A stretch of DNA of 34,850 nt. Origin: Acidobacteriota bacterium. Lineage in GTDB: Bacteria > Acidobacteriota > Vicinamibacteria > Vicinamibacterales > CAVVIG01. Within the stretch, counting starts at the first letter, position 1; the number at the start of each line of letters is the position of its first letter. The translations under genes were made by a program, and so were the position numbers. Under the pieces are notes generated by a model. The model searched no databases, was not told the DNA's origin, and was given only the letters and a program-made list of their open reading frames with translations. Location: assembly GCA_003222535.1 (NCBI GenBank), contig QHWJ01000366.1:1-34850 (forward strand). The letters run 5' to 3'. Positions 11,052 through 19,061 of the stretch are shown piece after piece.

Positions 11052-14000
11052 AGCGGATGGTCCCGCTCATCGGGCGGCGCCGGCTCGGCTGGATTGGTGT
11101 CGGAGGCGTCGCGCTGCTGCTCGCCGCACTCGCCGTGCTGCACGCGCCGCCGGTGCGGGCGCGCGTCCTCGTCTGGGTCCTTGCGCGCTCCAGCAGCGCG
11201 GGCGTGACGGTCGGCGCCGAGCACCTCGACTACAACCTCTTCACGTTGAGCGCGCGCGTTCGCGGCCTCACGGTCGCCGTGAATGGCGCGGCCGCCCAAC
11301 CGTTCTTCTCAGCCGAAGAGGTGCGCCTCGCCGGGGGCAGGCGTGCGCTTTTCGGTCTTGTCGATTTCGCTCACGTCGAGGTCGTGCGACCCAGGGTCGT
11401 GCTGGTTCGCGACGCCTCCGGCGCGCAGAACTGGCCGGTGTCTTCGTCAGACGCTGTGCGTGCCGCGCCGATAAACGTTCACATCGAACGGCTGCAGCTG
11501 ACCGGCCTGGAAGTCTCATGGCACGACGCGCGGGCAGATTCGGCTGTTGAGGCGCACGACCTCTCGCTCGATCTCGCCGCCACTGGAGGCGAGACCGCCG
11601 GACCGCTGCACCTGGCCGGCCCGATGCGGGTCCGGTGGCGCGACCGGGAGACGTCCGTCCGCTCGCTCGACGGTCGCCTGTCGTGGAACGACCGGGACCT
11701 GTCGATCGATCGCCTCCGCGCCGACTTGCCCGAAGGCGCCCTGCGGATCGATGCCCGCGTCGACGCGCTGCTGGGAGCGCCTCGCTTCGATCTCCTCGCG
11801 ACGACCGACATCGTCCTGGCGGCCATCGGCCCCTGGTTGCGCGTCGACAGCGGGCTGAAAGGCGTGCTCCACGCTGTCGCTCACGTGACGGGTCCCTCGT
11901 CCGCGGTGCAGACGAAGCTCACGGTGGCCGCTCGCGACCTGTCGGTCGCAGGGTCGCGGCCGATCACCGTCGACGCGACGGCTCGCGTCTCGGGCGACGC
12001 CGCCGAGATCACGACGCTGACCGCGCGAGTCGCGGACGGATCGCTGACCGGACGAGGCCGGGCGTCGCTTGGCCGCGGTCCGGGCTCCATGAGCCTGAGC
12101 TGGCAGCAGCTCGATCTGGCGACGCTGCTGGAGCCCTTCCTGGGCTCATCGATGACGATCCGGCCGGCCGCTCGCCTGAACGGCTCCCTCGAGGCCAGCT
12201 GGGCCACGCCTCGCCTGGAGGCGGTCACGCTTCGCGGCGAGAGCCGGATGCGCGCCCGCGATGATGCATCCACGGCATCCGCGATCCGCAATCCGCGATC
12301 CGCAATCCGCAATCCGCGATCCGCAATTCGTTCGGACCTGCCTCTCGACGGATCCATCGCACTCGATCTTCAGGGGCGACGCTGGACGCTGCGTGCGGAT
12401 CAGACGATCGACGGCAGCGCGCGGGTGTCTGGTGAGGTTGGCGGGATCCTGGACACGCGCGACTTGTGGAGATCGACGCTCGCCGGCGCCTTTCACACCG
12501 CCGCCGTTGACCTCGCCCGTCTGTCCCGGACGCTGGGGCGGGCGGGGCTGGGCGGAATCTCATCGACTCTCGGCGGTGAGGCACAAGCCGGGGTGACGCT
12601 CACGGGAACGCTCGGTGCGGCTCGAATGGAGGGCACGGTCGACGCGCACGATGTGCAATACGCGACGCTCCGGGGCGTGGCGGTCCACACCCGTATCGCC
12701 GTCACGCGCGCGGAGGTGCAGCTCGATCAGCTCGAGGTCCGCCTGGGCGAGAACACGGCGCGTGGCCGCGCGCGGCTCGTTCCGGGCTCCGGTCGGCTTG
12801 ATGTCGAGTTCGACGCGTTGCTTGGAAATGTTGCGATGCTGTCGAGCGCGCTCCCTGCCGTGGTCGATCCTGAAGGGAGCCTCGAGATCACGGGCAACGT
12901 GTCGGGCTCATGGACGACTCCGCGAGTCGCGGCGCACCTGACGACCGCCGGCTTGACGGCGGCCGGCCAGCGCGCCGACCGCCTCGAAGGCGACGTGAGT
13001 GTCGACGGCCGGACGATCTTCATCGACCACGTGCGGATCGAAAGCGAAGGTGGCCGGCTCGACGCCCGCGGTTCGCTCGACTTGACGAATCGAGCCTACG
13101 TGGTACACGCCGCGGCCGACAGGTGGCCGCTGCGCGACTCCGGTAGCGAGCGCTCTTCCCGCCTCCGCTCGCAGGAAAATCCAGCGAGCTTCGGCGAGGC
13201 TCGCCGAAGCGCCGGAGGCGCGAAGGCGGCAGACCGTCCCGGCACGTCGTTCGCCGCACGCGTGAGCGGCGAGGTCGATGGCGACGGTACATTCGAGAAC
13301 CTTGGCGGCCGCGGTCGACTCTCATTCGCCGATGCGGTGTGGGCGGGCATCGATCTCGGACCGATCGACGCGGCCGTCTCTGCCGCCGGACGGGACGTGA
13401 CGGCAACAGTCCGCGCGCCCGATCTGGCTCTCCAGGCGACGGGCAGCGCCGGCATCGATCCCGGCGGCACTCTATCGATCCATGCCCGGTGGGAGCCTGG
13501 CGATCTCGCGAAGATCGTGAGGCGGCTCGGATGGTCTCCGCCATTTCCGGTATCGGGCTCCGCCGCGCTCGCGGTGGACCTCACCAGCAGGCGCGGCGCA
13601 GCGGACGGCGTTCAAGCCGTTTCGCCGCTGAACGTCGCCGTCGCTCTCGATGCGCTCCAACTCGACATCGACGATCAGGCTGTACGGCTCAAGCAGCCGG
13701 CGACAATCGAGTATGACGGGACCGCAGACGCCGCGAAGGTGAGCAATGTGATCCTGGGCGCCGGGAGCTCGACGCTCTCGATCGCGGGAGCGCTGGGCGG
13801 GCCGGCATCGCCCGGCCTCGCCGCGACGCTCGAGGGATCGCTCGCGGACTTCGCATTCCTCCGACGATTCGTCGAGCCAAACGCAGGGGCGACCGGGAGT
13901 CGCACCGAACTCATGCCGTCAGGCACGATCGACGTCCGCCTCAACGCGACCGGGCCCCTGCGGCGGCCCATTGTTTCCGGAGTGCTGCGGCTGGCAGACG

Positions 14001-17000
14001 GCCGCCTTCCGCTCACGGCGACTGCCTCGATCACCAATCTCTCTGCGGCGGCGCGGTACGAGGCGGGTGTGCTGATCCTCGACAGCTTCAGCGGGGCGTT
14101 GCAGGGCGCCACGCTCGTCGCGTCCGGGCGGACGCCGGCCTCGTTCGTGCTCGATGGGATTCCTGCGCGATGGCGTGAGTGGGTGCCTGCCGCCGACGGC
14201 CCCGCACTGCTCCGGGCCCAGGTGCTCTCAATCACCCCGCAGGTTGCTGCTCCGTTCATCGACGCGTCGACGCTTGAAGCCATTGGCGGTCATGTCGACC
14301 TATCGGTCGAGCTCCAGGCCGACCGCCCCGCTCTCGAAGACCTTCGTGGATCGGTGACGCTGAGCCGCGCCGAGCTTTCGATCTCCGGCGTGTCGTTCGA
14401 CCAGCAGAAGCCGACGCGTCTCCTGCTCGGCGACGGACGCCTCGACATCGCCGATTGGCTGTGGGGGACAGGCGACCATCGTGTGACGCTCACCGGCGGC
14501 GCGACGCTTGCCGCGAATCCCGTTCTGGGCATCACCGCGACGAGCACGGTCGACTTGCGCCTCCTGAGCGTCTTCACGCGCTCGGCCAGCTTCGGGGGAC
14601 GCGCCGACACCGAGCTCCGCGTCGGCGGCACGCTCGATTCGCCGACTCTCGACGGCTACATCACGTTCGGCAATGGCGAGCTGCGCTTCGTCAACCCGCG
14701 AGTCATCGTGAGCGATCTGACGGGCACCATCACGCTGGCTCGCGACGCCGTGACGTTCGAACGGATCTGGGCCGGCGTCAACGGGGGGGAGGCGGAGGTC
14801 AGCGGCTCCGTGCGCCACCGGTGGTTCACGCCGCTCGACGGCGAAGTGATGCTCCGCAGCCGCGGCAGCGCCGTCGATCTCTACGGCTTGCGCGCCGAAG
14901 CCGACTCCGACCTCACGTTTCGAATCGAGCCGCGAGGGCCGATCGTTTCCGGCACCGTCAGCCTGACGCGCAGCGCGTATCGTGAGCCGCTCTCGCTGAC
15001 GGGCGGGCTGCTTCAGGCGCTGCAGGCTTCCTCTCGCGCCATCCAGGCCAGGACGTCCACGCCACTCGATCCGCTGCGGCTCGACGTGCGCGTGCTGACA
15101 CAGGACGACCTGCTCGTCGACAACAACTATGCCCGACTCGCCGTGAGCGCCGACGTGCGGCTCGTGGGAACCGTGGGACAGCCTGGATTGACAGGGCGTG
15201 CGATGCTCGCCGAGGGCGGCCTCGCCTTTTTCAGCGGCAACCGGTACCGCCTGGGCGATCAAGGCTCGATCGACTTCAGCAACGCGAACGCGATCGAGCC
15301 GAATCTCAACATCCGGGCGGTGACGCGCGTGGGCGACACGGAGATCACACTCACTCTGAAGGGCACGCCGGCGACGCTCCAGACCTCCCTGACCTCCGAC
15401 GATCCGCAGAAATCGCAGAGCGACCTCGTATCGCTGCTCGTGACGGGCCGGACGGCCGCCGAGGTGGGCAGCGCGGGATTGGCGTCGGGGAGCGGCGAAC
15501 TGCTCGGTTATCTGTCGGGCGAGCTGGTCGGCGCCGCGGGCCGCGCCCTGGGCCTCGACACGATCCGTGTCGAGCGCGGCCAATACGATCTGCGCTTCGA
15601 CGCCGGCCTCGTCGCGACCGAGACCGATCCCGGCTCACGCCTCACGGTCGGCAAGACCCTCGGACGTAATGTACAGGTCGTCTTCTCCCAGAGCCTTCGA
15701 CAGAGCGGTGGGCTGACGTGGATTGTGAGCTACGCGCCCCGGTCGAACATCGAGGTACGGATGGTGACGCTCGACGACGGCGATCGGATCTACAACGTTC
15801 AGCACGACCTCCTGTTCGGCGCGTCGAAGCCGGCCGTGCCTCGTGTCTCCTCGCCGCCGGCGCCGGGAGTCCGTTCCATTCGGATCTCCGGCGCCGCGTC
15901 CGACGAAGCCGCCCTTCGCTCACAACTGAAGCTCGCTGGCGGCGATCGCTTCAGCTTCTTCCGCTGGCAGGACGATCGTGAGCGGCTCGAAGCATGGTAT
16001 CGGAAGCGGGACCGTCTCACCGCGCATGTGACGACGAGGCGCGTCGCGGCCGAAGTGTCCGGCGTCGCGGGTACGGAGATCTCTTACGATGTTCAGCCAG
16101 GTCCCCACACCACGATCGTCGTGGAGGGCTTCGCGTTCCCGGATGCGGTCCTTGCGGCAATGAAGGCGGCATGGACGGGCGCGGTCGTGGACGCGTTCGT
16201 GACCGAGGAAGTCGCGACCATTGCTCGCGCCGATCTGGCGGACCGCGGCTTCATCCAGGCGTCGGTCGTCGCGACGCTCGCCAGCCCCTCACCAGACGAG
16301 AAACGGCTGCAGCTCACGGTCAATGCCGGACGACGATTCGGGACCCGCCGGATCGTGTTTCGTGGCAACCGGCACGTGCCAGGCGAGCGGCTGCGCGCCG
16401 TCATCGAGGATCAGCAGCTCGACCGCGCGGTCTGGCTGGATGGCGGCCGCGCGCGCGACGCGCTCGTGACGTTCTATCGCCGGGCGGGGTACCTCAACGT
16501 CTCGGTGCAAGTGGCCGCGATCGAGATCGCGGGCGACGCCGCCACGCGGCCCATCGACGTGGACGAGGGCGAGCTGTTCCACCTCCGCGAGATCAGCATC
16601 GAGGGCCTTCGCACCGCATCTGCGGACGATGTCGGAAAGACGTCCGGGCTTTTGCGCGGTGCTCCGTTTTCACAGGAGGCCATCGATCGCGCGCGCGTCG
16701 CGATCGGCGAGAGCCTGCGCAAGGTCGGCTTCAACGCGTCCGGCGTCACGTTGCGCGCCGGGGCCGTCGCGGATCGCCCCGAAGTCGACGTCGTCATCAG
16801 CGTCGAGGAAGGATCGCAACAACGACTGCGCGACATCGTCACTTCGGGCGCCACGCGGACGAACCCCGCGCTCATCAGCCGGGCGCTCAAGCTGGAGATC
16901 GGCCAGCCGGTGAACCTTTCCGAGTGGTACCGCGCGCGACGGCGGCTCTATGAAACCGGGGCGTTCCGCCGCGTCGACATCGAGCCCGAGCCGATCTCAC

Positions 17001-18220
17001 CCGACGACGGCACCGCTAAAGCGGTGCCCTACGTGGGCGCACTCGACGGCGGCACCGCTAAAGCGGCGCCCTACGTGGCCCCACCCGACGGCGGCACCGC
17101 TCAAGCGGCGCCCTCCGCGCCGCCCTACGTGACCGAGCAGCCGATGCGCGCCAGGGTCACGCTCGAGGAGTGGGTGCCCGTTCGCCTTCGCTACGGTCTG
17201 GAGCTGAACGACCAGTCGAAGGAATCGAGCGCGGCTCGCCTGCTCAGCCTCGAGCCTGCGGCCAGTGCAGGACGTGTATTCGGCCCCGGGCTGGCAAGCG
17301 ACCTCAGCATGCGCAACCTCTTCGGCCGCGCCGTCTCGGTGGGGCTCGCGGGCCGCTACACACGCGACTTTCGTGCCGCCCGCGCCTACGCCACCGCGCC
17401 GGCGGTGTTTGGCTTCCCGATCACGTCCAACATCTTCGTCACGCGCTCGCGCGAACAGGTCGGCGGAACCGACGGCGCGCGGAGGTTCGTCACCGACAAG
17501 AGCGGCTTGACGCTCGAGCAGCGGATTCGACCCGCGGAAAAAGTGGAGGTCGCGTACAGCTACGCGTTCGAACGCAACCATACGTTCGATCTCTTCGCCG
17601 ACCCTGAGGATCCCCTGGTTCTCGACATTCCGGTCAACGTGGCGCGTCTGGCATCGGCGGCAATCGTCGACATGCGCAACGATCGAATCGATGCCACCCG
17701 CGGGTGGCTGCTCCTGTCGGATCTCGAATACTCGCCGCCGTCGCTGGGGTCGGATCTGCGATTTGTGAAGTATCTGCTCCAGCAGCGCTACTACCGGACG
17801 GCCGGCCCCGTCGTCCTGGCCACCTCCGCGCGCCTCGGTCTCGCCACGGCGTTCGGCCAGAATCTGCTTCCGCAGGAGCGCTTTTTTGCCGGCGGCGGGA
17901 ACAGCGTGCGGGGCTACGGCGAAGACGAACTGAGCCCGAACGACGCCTTCGGCCCGGTCGGCGGGAACGCGCTGGTCGTGCTGAACCTGGAAGTGCGCTT
18001 TCCGGTGTTCAAGATCGTCCGCGGCGTCAGCTTCTTCGACGCCGGGCGCGCCTTCGACACCGTCGGACACGTCGCGTTGACGGATCTCTCGTCGGGAACC
18101 GGCGCGGGCGTTCGCATCCAGACACCGATTGCGTTGATCCGCATCGACTATGGGGTGCCGCTGGACAGAGCCGTGCCGCGTCGCGCCCGGTGGTTTTTCT
18201 CGGTCGGCCAGGCGTTCTGA
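11045..18220 (+). CDS. TamB-Omp85 fusion: inner-membrane-anchored TamB bridge joined to POTRA domains and a BamA/TamA-like barrel
   Basis: 2391 aa in one frame. Residues about 10-34 form an uncleaved membrane anchor (IGVGGVALLLAALAVL). From there to about 1590 it is AsmA/TamB-like repetitive beta sequence, ending in a recognisable TamB C-terminal domain (GGLAFFSGNRYRLGDQGSI; LTVGKTLGRNVQVVFSQSL). A short linker is followed by about five POTRA-like segments (about 1607-1985; for example IVFRGNRHVPGERL and IVTSGATRTNPALI) and an Omp85 barrel (about 2045-2391) with the loop-6 motif VRGY (2288-2291, in GGGNSVRGYGED) and a terminal phenylalanine as in outer-membrane beta-signals. In other bacteria TamB (phospholipid transport, autotransporter assembly) and TamA/BamA are separate proteins; here the chain would span the whole envelope. 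In-frame repeat insertions occur at residues about 411-428, 704-727 and 1987-2023. ATG 11045 or 11048 is the start. No frameshift is seen. Confidence 0.93.
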   Translation: MMERMVPLIGRRRLGWIGVGGVALLLAALAVLHAPPVRARVLVWVLARSSSAGVTVGAEHLDYNLFTLSARVRGLTVAVNGAAAQPFFSAEEVRLAGGRRALFGLVDFAHVEVVRPRVVLVRDASGAQNWPVSSSDAVRAAPINVHIERLQLTGLEVSWHDARADSAVEAHDLSLDLAATGGETAGPLHLAGPMRVRWRDRETSVRSLDGRLSWNDRDLSIDRLRADLPEGALRIDARVDALLGAPRFDLLATTDIVLAAIGPWLRVDSGLKGVLHAVAHVTGPSSAVQTKLTVAARDLSVAGSRPITVDATARVSGDAAEITTLTARVADGSLTGRGRASLGRGPGSMSLSWQQLDLATLLEPFLGSSMTIRPAARLNGSLEASWATPRLEAVTLRGESRMRARDDASTASAIRNPRSAIRNPRSAIRSDLPLDGSIALDLQGRRWTLRADQTIDGSARVSGEVGGILDTRDLWRSTLAGAFHTAAVDLARLSRTLGRAGLGGISSTLGGEAQAGVTLTGTLGAARMEGTVDAHDVQYATLRGVAVHTRIAVTRAEVQLDQLEVRLGENTARGRARLVPGSGRLDVEFDALLGNVAMLSSALPAVVDPEGSLEITGNVSGSWTTPRVAAHLTTAGLTAAGQRADRLEGDVSVDGRTIFIDHVRIESEGGRLDARGSLDLTNRAYVVHAAADRWPLRDSGSERSSRLRSQENPASFGEARRSAGGAKAADRPGTSFAARVSGEVDGDGTFENLGGRGRLSFADAVWAGIDLGPIDAAVSAAGRDVTATVRAPDLALQATGSAGIDPGGTLSIHARWEPGDLAKIVRRLGWSPPFPVSGSAALAVDLTSRRGAADGVQAVSPLNVAVALDALQLDIDDQAVRLKQPATIEYDGTADAAKVSNVILGAGSSTLSIAGALGGPASPGLAATLEGSLADFAFLRRFVEPNAGATGSRTELMPSGTIDVRLNATGPLRRPIVSGVLRLADGRLPLTATASITNLSAAARYEAGVLILDSFSGALQGATLVASGRTPASFVLDGIPARWREWVPAADGPALLRAQVLSITPQVAAPFIDASTLEAIGGHVDLSVELQADRPALEDLRGSVTLSRAELSISGVSFDQQKPTRLLLGDGRLDIADWLWGTGDHRVTLTGGATLAANPVLGITATSTVDLRLLSVFTRSASFGGRADTELRVGGTLDSPTLDGYITFGNGELRFVNPRVIVSDLTGTITLARDAVTFERIWAGVNGGEAEVSGSVRHRWFTPLDGEVMLRSRGSAVDLYGLRAEADSDLTFRIEPRGPIVSGTVSLTRSAYREPLSLTGGLLQALQASSRAIQARTSTPLDPLRLDVRVLTQDDLLVDNNYARLAVSADVRLVGTVGQPGLTGRAMLAEGGLAFFSGNRYRLGDQGSIDFSNANAIEPNLNIRAVTRVGDTEITLTLKGTPATLQTSLTSDDPQKSQSDLVSLLVTGRTAAEVGSAGLASGSGELLGYLSGELVGAAGRALGLDTIRVERGQYDLRFDAGLVATETDPGSRLTVGKTLGRNVQVVFSQSLRQSGGLTWIVSYAPRSNIEVRMVTLDDGDRIYNVQHDLLFGASKPAVPRVSSPPAPGVRSIRISGAASDEAALRSQLKLAGGDRFSFFRWQDDRERLEAWYRKRDRLTAHVTTRRVAAEVSGVAGTEISYDVQPGPHTTIVVEGFAFPDAVLAAMKAAWTGAVVDAFVTEEVATIARADLADRGFIQASVVATLASPSPDEKRLQLTVNAGRRFGTRRIVFRGNRHVPGERLRAVIEDQQLDRAVWLDGGRARDALVTFYRRAGYLNVSVQVAAIEIAGDAATRPIDVDEGELFHLREISIEGLRTASADDVGKTSGLLRGAPFSQEAIDRARVAIGESLRKVGFNASGVTLRAGAVADRPEVDVVISVEEGSQQRLRDIVTSGATRTNPALISRALKLEIGQPVNLSEWYRARRRLYETGAFRRVDIEPEPISPDDGTAKAVPYVGALDGGTAKAAPYVAPPDGGTAQAAPSAPPYVTEQPMRARVTLEEWVPVRLRYGLELNDQSKESSAARLLSLEPAASAGRVFGPGLASDLSMRNLFGRAVSVGLAGRYTRDFRAARAYATAPAVFGFPITSNIFVTRSREQVGGTDGARRFVTDKSGLTLEQRIRPAEKVEVAYSYAFERNHTFDLFADPEDPLVLDIPVNVARLASAAIVDMRNDRIDATRGWLLLSDLEYSPPSLGSDLRFVKYLLQQRYYRTAGPVVLATSARLGLATAFGQNLLPQERFFAGGGNSVRGYGEDELSPNDAFGPVGGNALVVLNLEVRFPVFKIVRGVSFFDAGRAFDTVGHVALTDLSSGTGAGVRIQTPIALIRIDYGVPLDRAVPRRARWFFSVGQAF
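12277..12325. repeat. Heptamer array ATCCGCR x7 inside the TamB region
   Basis: Seven consecutive 7-bp units (ATCCGCG or ATCCGCA) are read in frame as an SAIRNPR peptide repeat at residues about 411-428 of the fusion protein. Three heptamers equal 21 nt, so the peptide repeats every seven residues. The segment differs from the surrounding beta-strand pattern and looks like an inserted intergenic-type repeat. Confidence 0.75.
13155..13226. repeat. Nested palindromic element inside the TamB region
   Basis: The inner perfect arms GCTTCGGCGAG (13188-13198) and CTCGCCGAAGC (13200-13210) flank a single G. The outer arms GCCTCCG (13161-13167) and CGGAGGC (13213-13219) pair as well, with CTTC/GAAG beyond. 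It encodes a charged, Ser/Arg/Gly-rich insert (SSRLRSQENPASFGEARRS) at residues about 704-727 that breaks the beta-repeat sequence. Confidence 0.6.
17009..17112. repeat. Three REP-like palindromes in frame before the Omp85 barrel
   Basis: Three copies of an 8-bp stem with a 4-nt loop: GGCACCGC-TAAA-GCGGTGCC (17009-17028), GGCACCGC/GCGGCGCC (17051-17070) and GGCACCGC/GCGGCGCC with TCAA loop (17093-17112). The first two are directly followed by CCTACGT; after the third the same CCTACGT comes only at about 17124-17130, behind an interposed CTCCGCGCCGC. They encode three DGGTAKAAPYV-like peptides (residues about 1987-2030) in the linker between the last POTRA segment and the barrel. The copy at 19024-19047 belongs to the same family. 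Confidence 0.75.
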
Positions 18221-18222
18221 TT

Positions 18223-18843
18223 CTAGTCTCTGCCGCCGAGCGTCCTCATGATCGACTGCACCTCGGGACGCTCAGGCGCCTGAGGCGCCAGCTTGAGGAA
18301 CAGGTCGAAATGCTGCGCCATGAGGTCGATCCGCTTCACCTTGGAATACGCGATGCCGGCGTAGTAGTGCGCGTACGCGAACGCGGGATCCAGCTGGGTA
18401 GCCCGATCGAAAGCGGCCGCTGCTTCGGCCATATCCCGCCGCGCGCTCAGCGCGAGACCCCGTTGGAAGTGCGCTTCGGGCAACGATTCGCCCTGGGCGA
18501 CGGCCTGGTCCGCGGCGTCCACAGCGCCTTGCGCGTTCGATCCGAGCAGCGCGATGGCCGATCGGCCGATGTGACTCCAGGGATCCTGATCGCTCAGCGC
18601 CGCGAGCTGCTGGTACGCCCCGCGCGCCTCGTCTTTGCGGGCAAGTTTCTCCTGGCTTCTGGCCACGAGATAGGTGACGCGAGACTGGTCGTCGGCCGCC
18701 GCCGCGCCGCCGGCCAGCTCGACGACCTGCTGATATTTGCCGGCATCGAACAACTTGCGCAGATCCGTCACGCTCTGAGGCGACGCCGAGGGGGCGAACG
18801 TGATGGTCAAAGCAATCGCCAGCGTCGAAGTCCATATGCTCAT
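18223..18843 (-). CDS. Secreted tetratricopeptide-repeat protein
   Basis: 206 aa with a Sec signal peptide (MSIWTSTLAIALTITFAPSA, cleavage near SASPQS). The rest is made of TPR-like helical hairpins: DLRKLFDAGKYQQVVELA, the AHFQRGLALSARRDMAEAAA unit and FAYAHYYAGIAYSKVKRIDL, followed by LFLKLAPQAPE. Such proteins are periplasmic or outer-membrane scaffolds for protein contacts. Its stop codon lies only 2 bp beyond the end of the convergent TamB-Omp85 gene. TPR partners of Omp85 machines exist (the BamD type), but the opposite orientation and lack of a lipobox give no direct support for that role here. Confidence 0.85.
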   Translation of the reverse strand: MSIWTSTLAIALTITFAPSASPQSVTDLRKLFDAGKYQQVVELAGGAAAADDQSRVTYLVARSQEKLARKDEARGAYQQLAALSDQDPWSHIGRSAIALLGSNAQGAVDAADQAVAQGESLPEAHFQRGLALSARRDMAEAAAAFDRATQLDPAFAYAHYYAGIAYSKVKRIDLMAQHFDLFLKLAPQAPERPEVQSIMRTLGGRD

Positions 18844-18881
18844 GCGTCACTCCTGATGTCGTGCGTCTGACGGATTAGGTA

Positions 18882-19013
18882 CACCTGACCTACGCGACCT
18901 ACCTGACCTACCCGACCTACCCGACCTACCCGACCTACCTGACCTACTTGACCCACCCGACCTACCCGACCTACCCGACCTACTTGACCTACCTGACCGA
19001 CCTGACCGACCTG
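18882..19013. repeat. 9-bp tandem repeat array (TACCYGACC), about 14.5 copies
   Basis: Fourteen 9-bp units plus a partial one, mostly TACCCGACC or TACCTGACC with variants TACTTGACC, CACCCGACC and GACCTGACC. It fills most of the gap between the TPR gene and the ExeA-like gene (both on the minus strand). There are no spacers, so it is a minisatellite, and a candidate for copy-number variation. Confidence 0.9.
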
Positions 19014-19023
19014 TTATTCGTCC

Positions 19024-19047
19024 GTAGGGCCCCGCTTCAGCGGGGCC
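19024..19047. repeat. REP-like palindrome downstream of the ExeA-like gene
   Basis: GGCCCCGC (19028-19035), TTCA loop and GCGGGGCC (19040-19047), preceded by GTAG. Read on the minus strand it is GGCCCCGC-TGAA-GCGGGGCC followed by CTACG, the same design as the three coding copies at 17009-17112. It lies 15 bp after the stop of the minus-strand ATPase gene and could stop transcription, though no T-tract follows. Confidence 0.65.
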
Positions 19048-19061
19048 GTCCCTCGACAGCC

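Noticed and set aside
12277-12325. Heptamer array considered as an intergenic region splitting the TamB gene in two
   Set aside because: The reading frame and TamB-like sequence continue on both sides with no stop, so it is an in-frame insert.
14300-15583. Minus-strand open frame inside the TamB-Omp85 gene
   Set aside because: No family features, and the plus frame has the TamB C-terminal domain there.
18223-18843. TPR protein considered as a BamD partner of the Omp85 fusion
   Set aside because: No lipobox cysteine, opposite strand, and only generic TPR similarity.
18882-19013. Tandem array considered as a CRISPR
   Set aside because: Units are 9 bp in direct tandem without spacers, and no cas genes are present.
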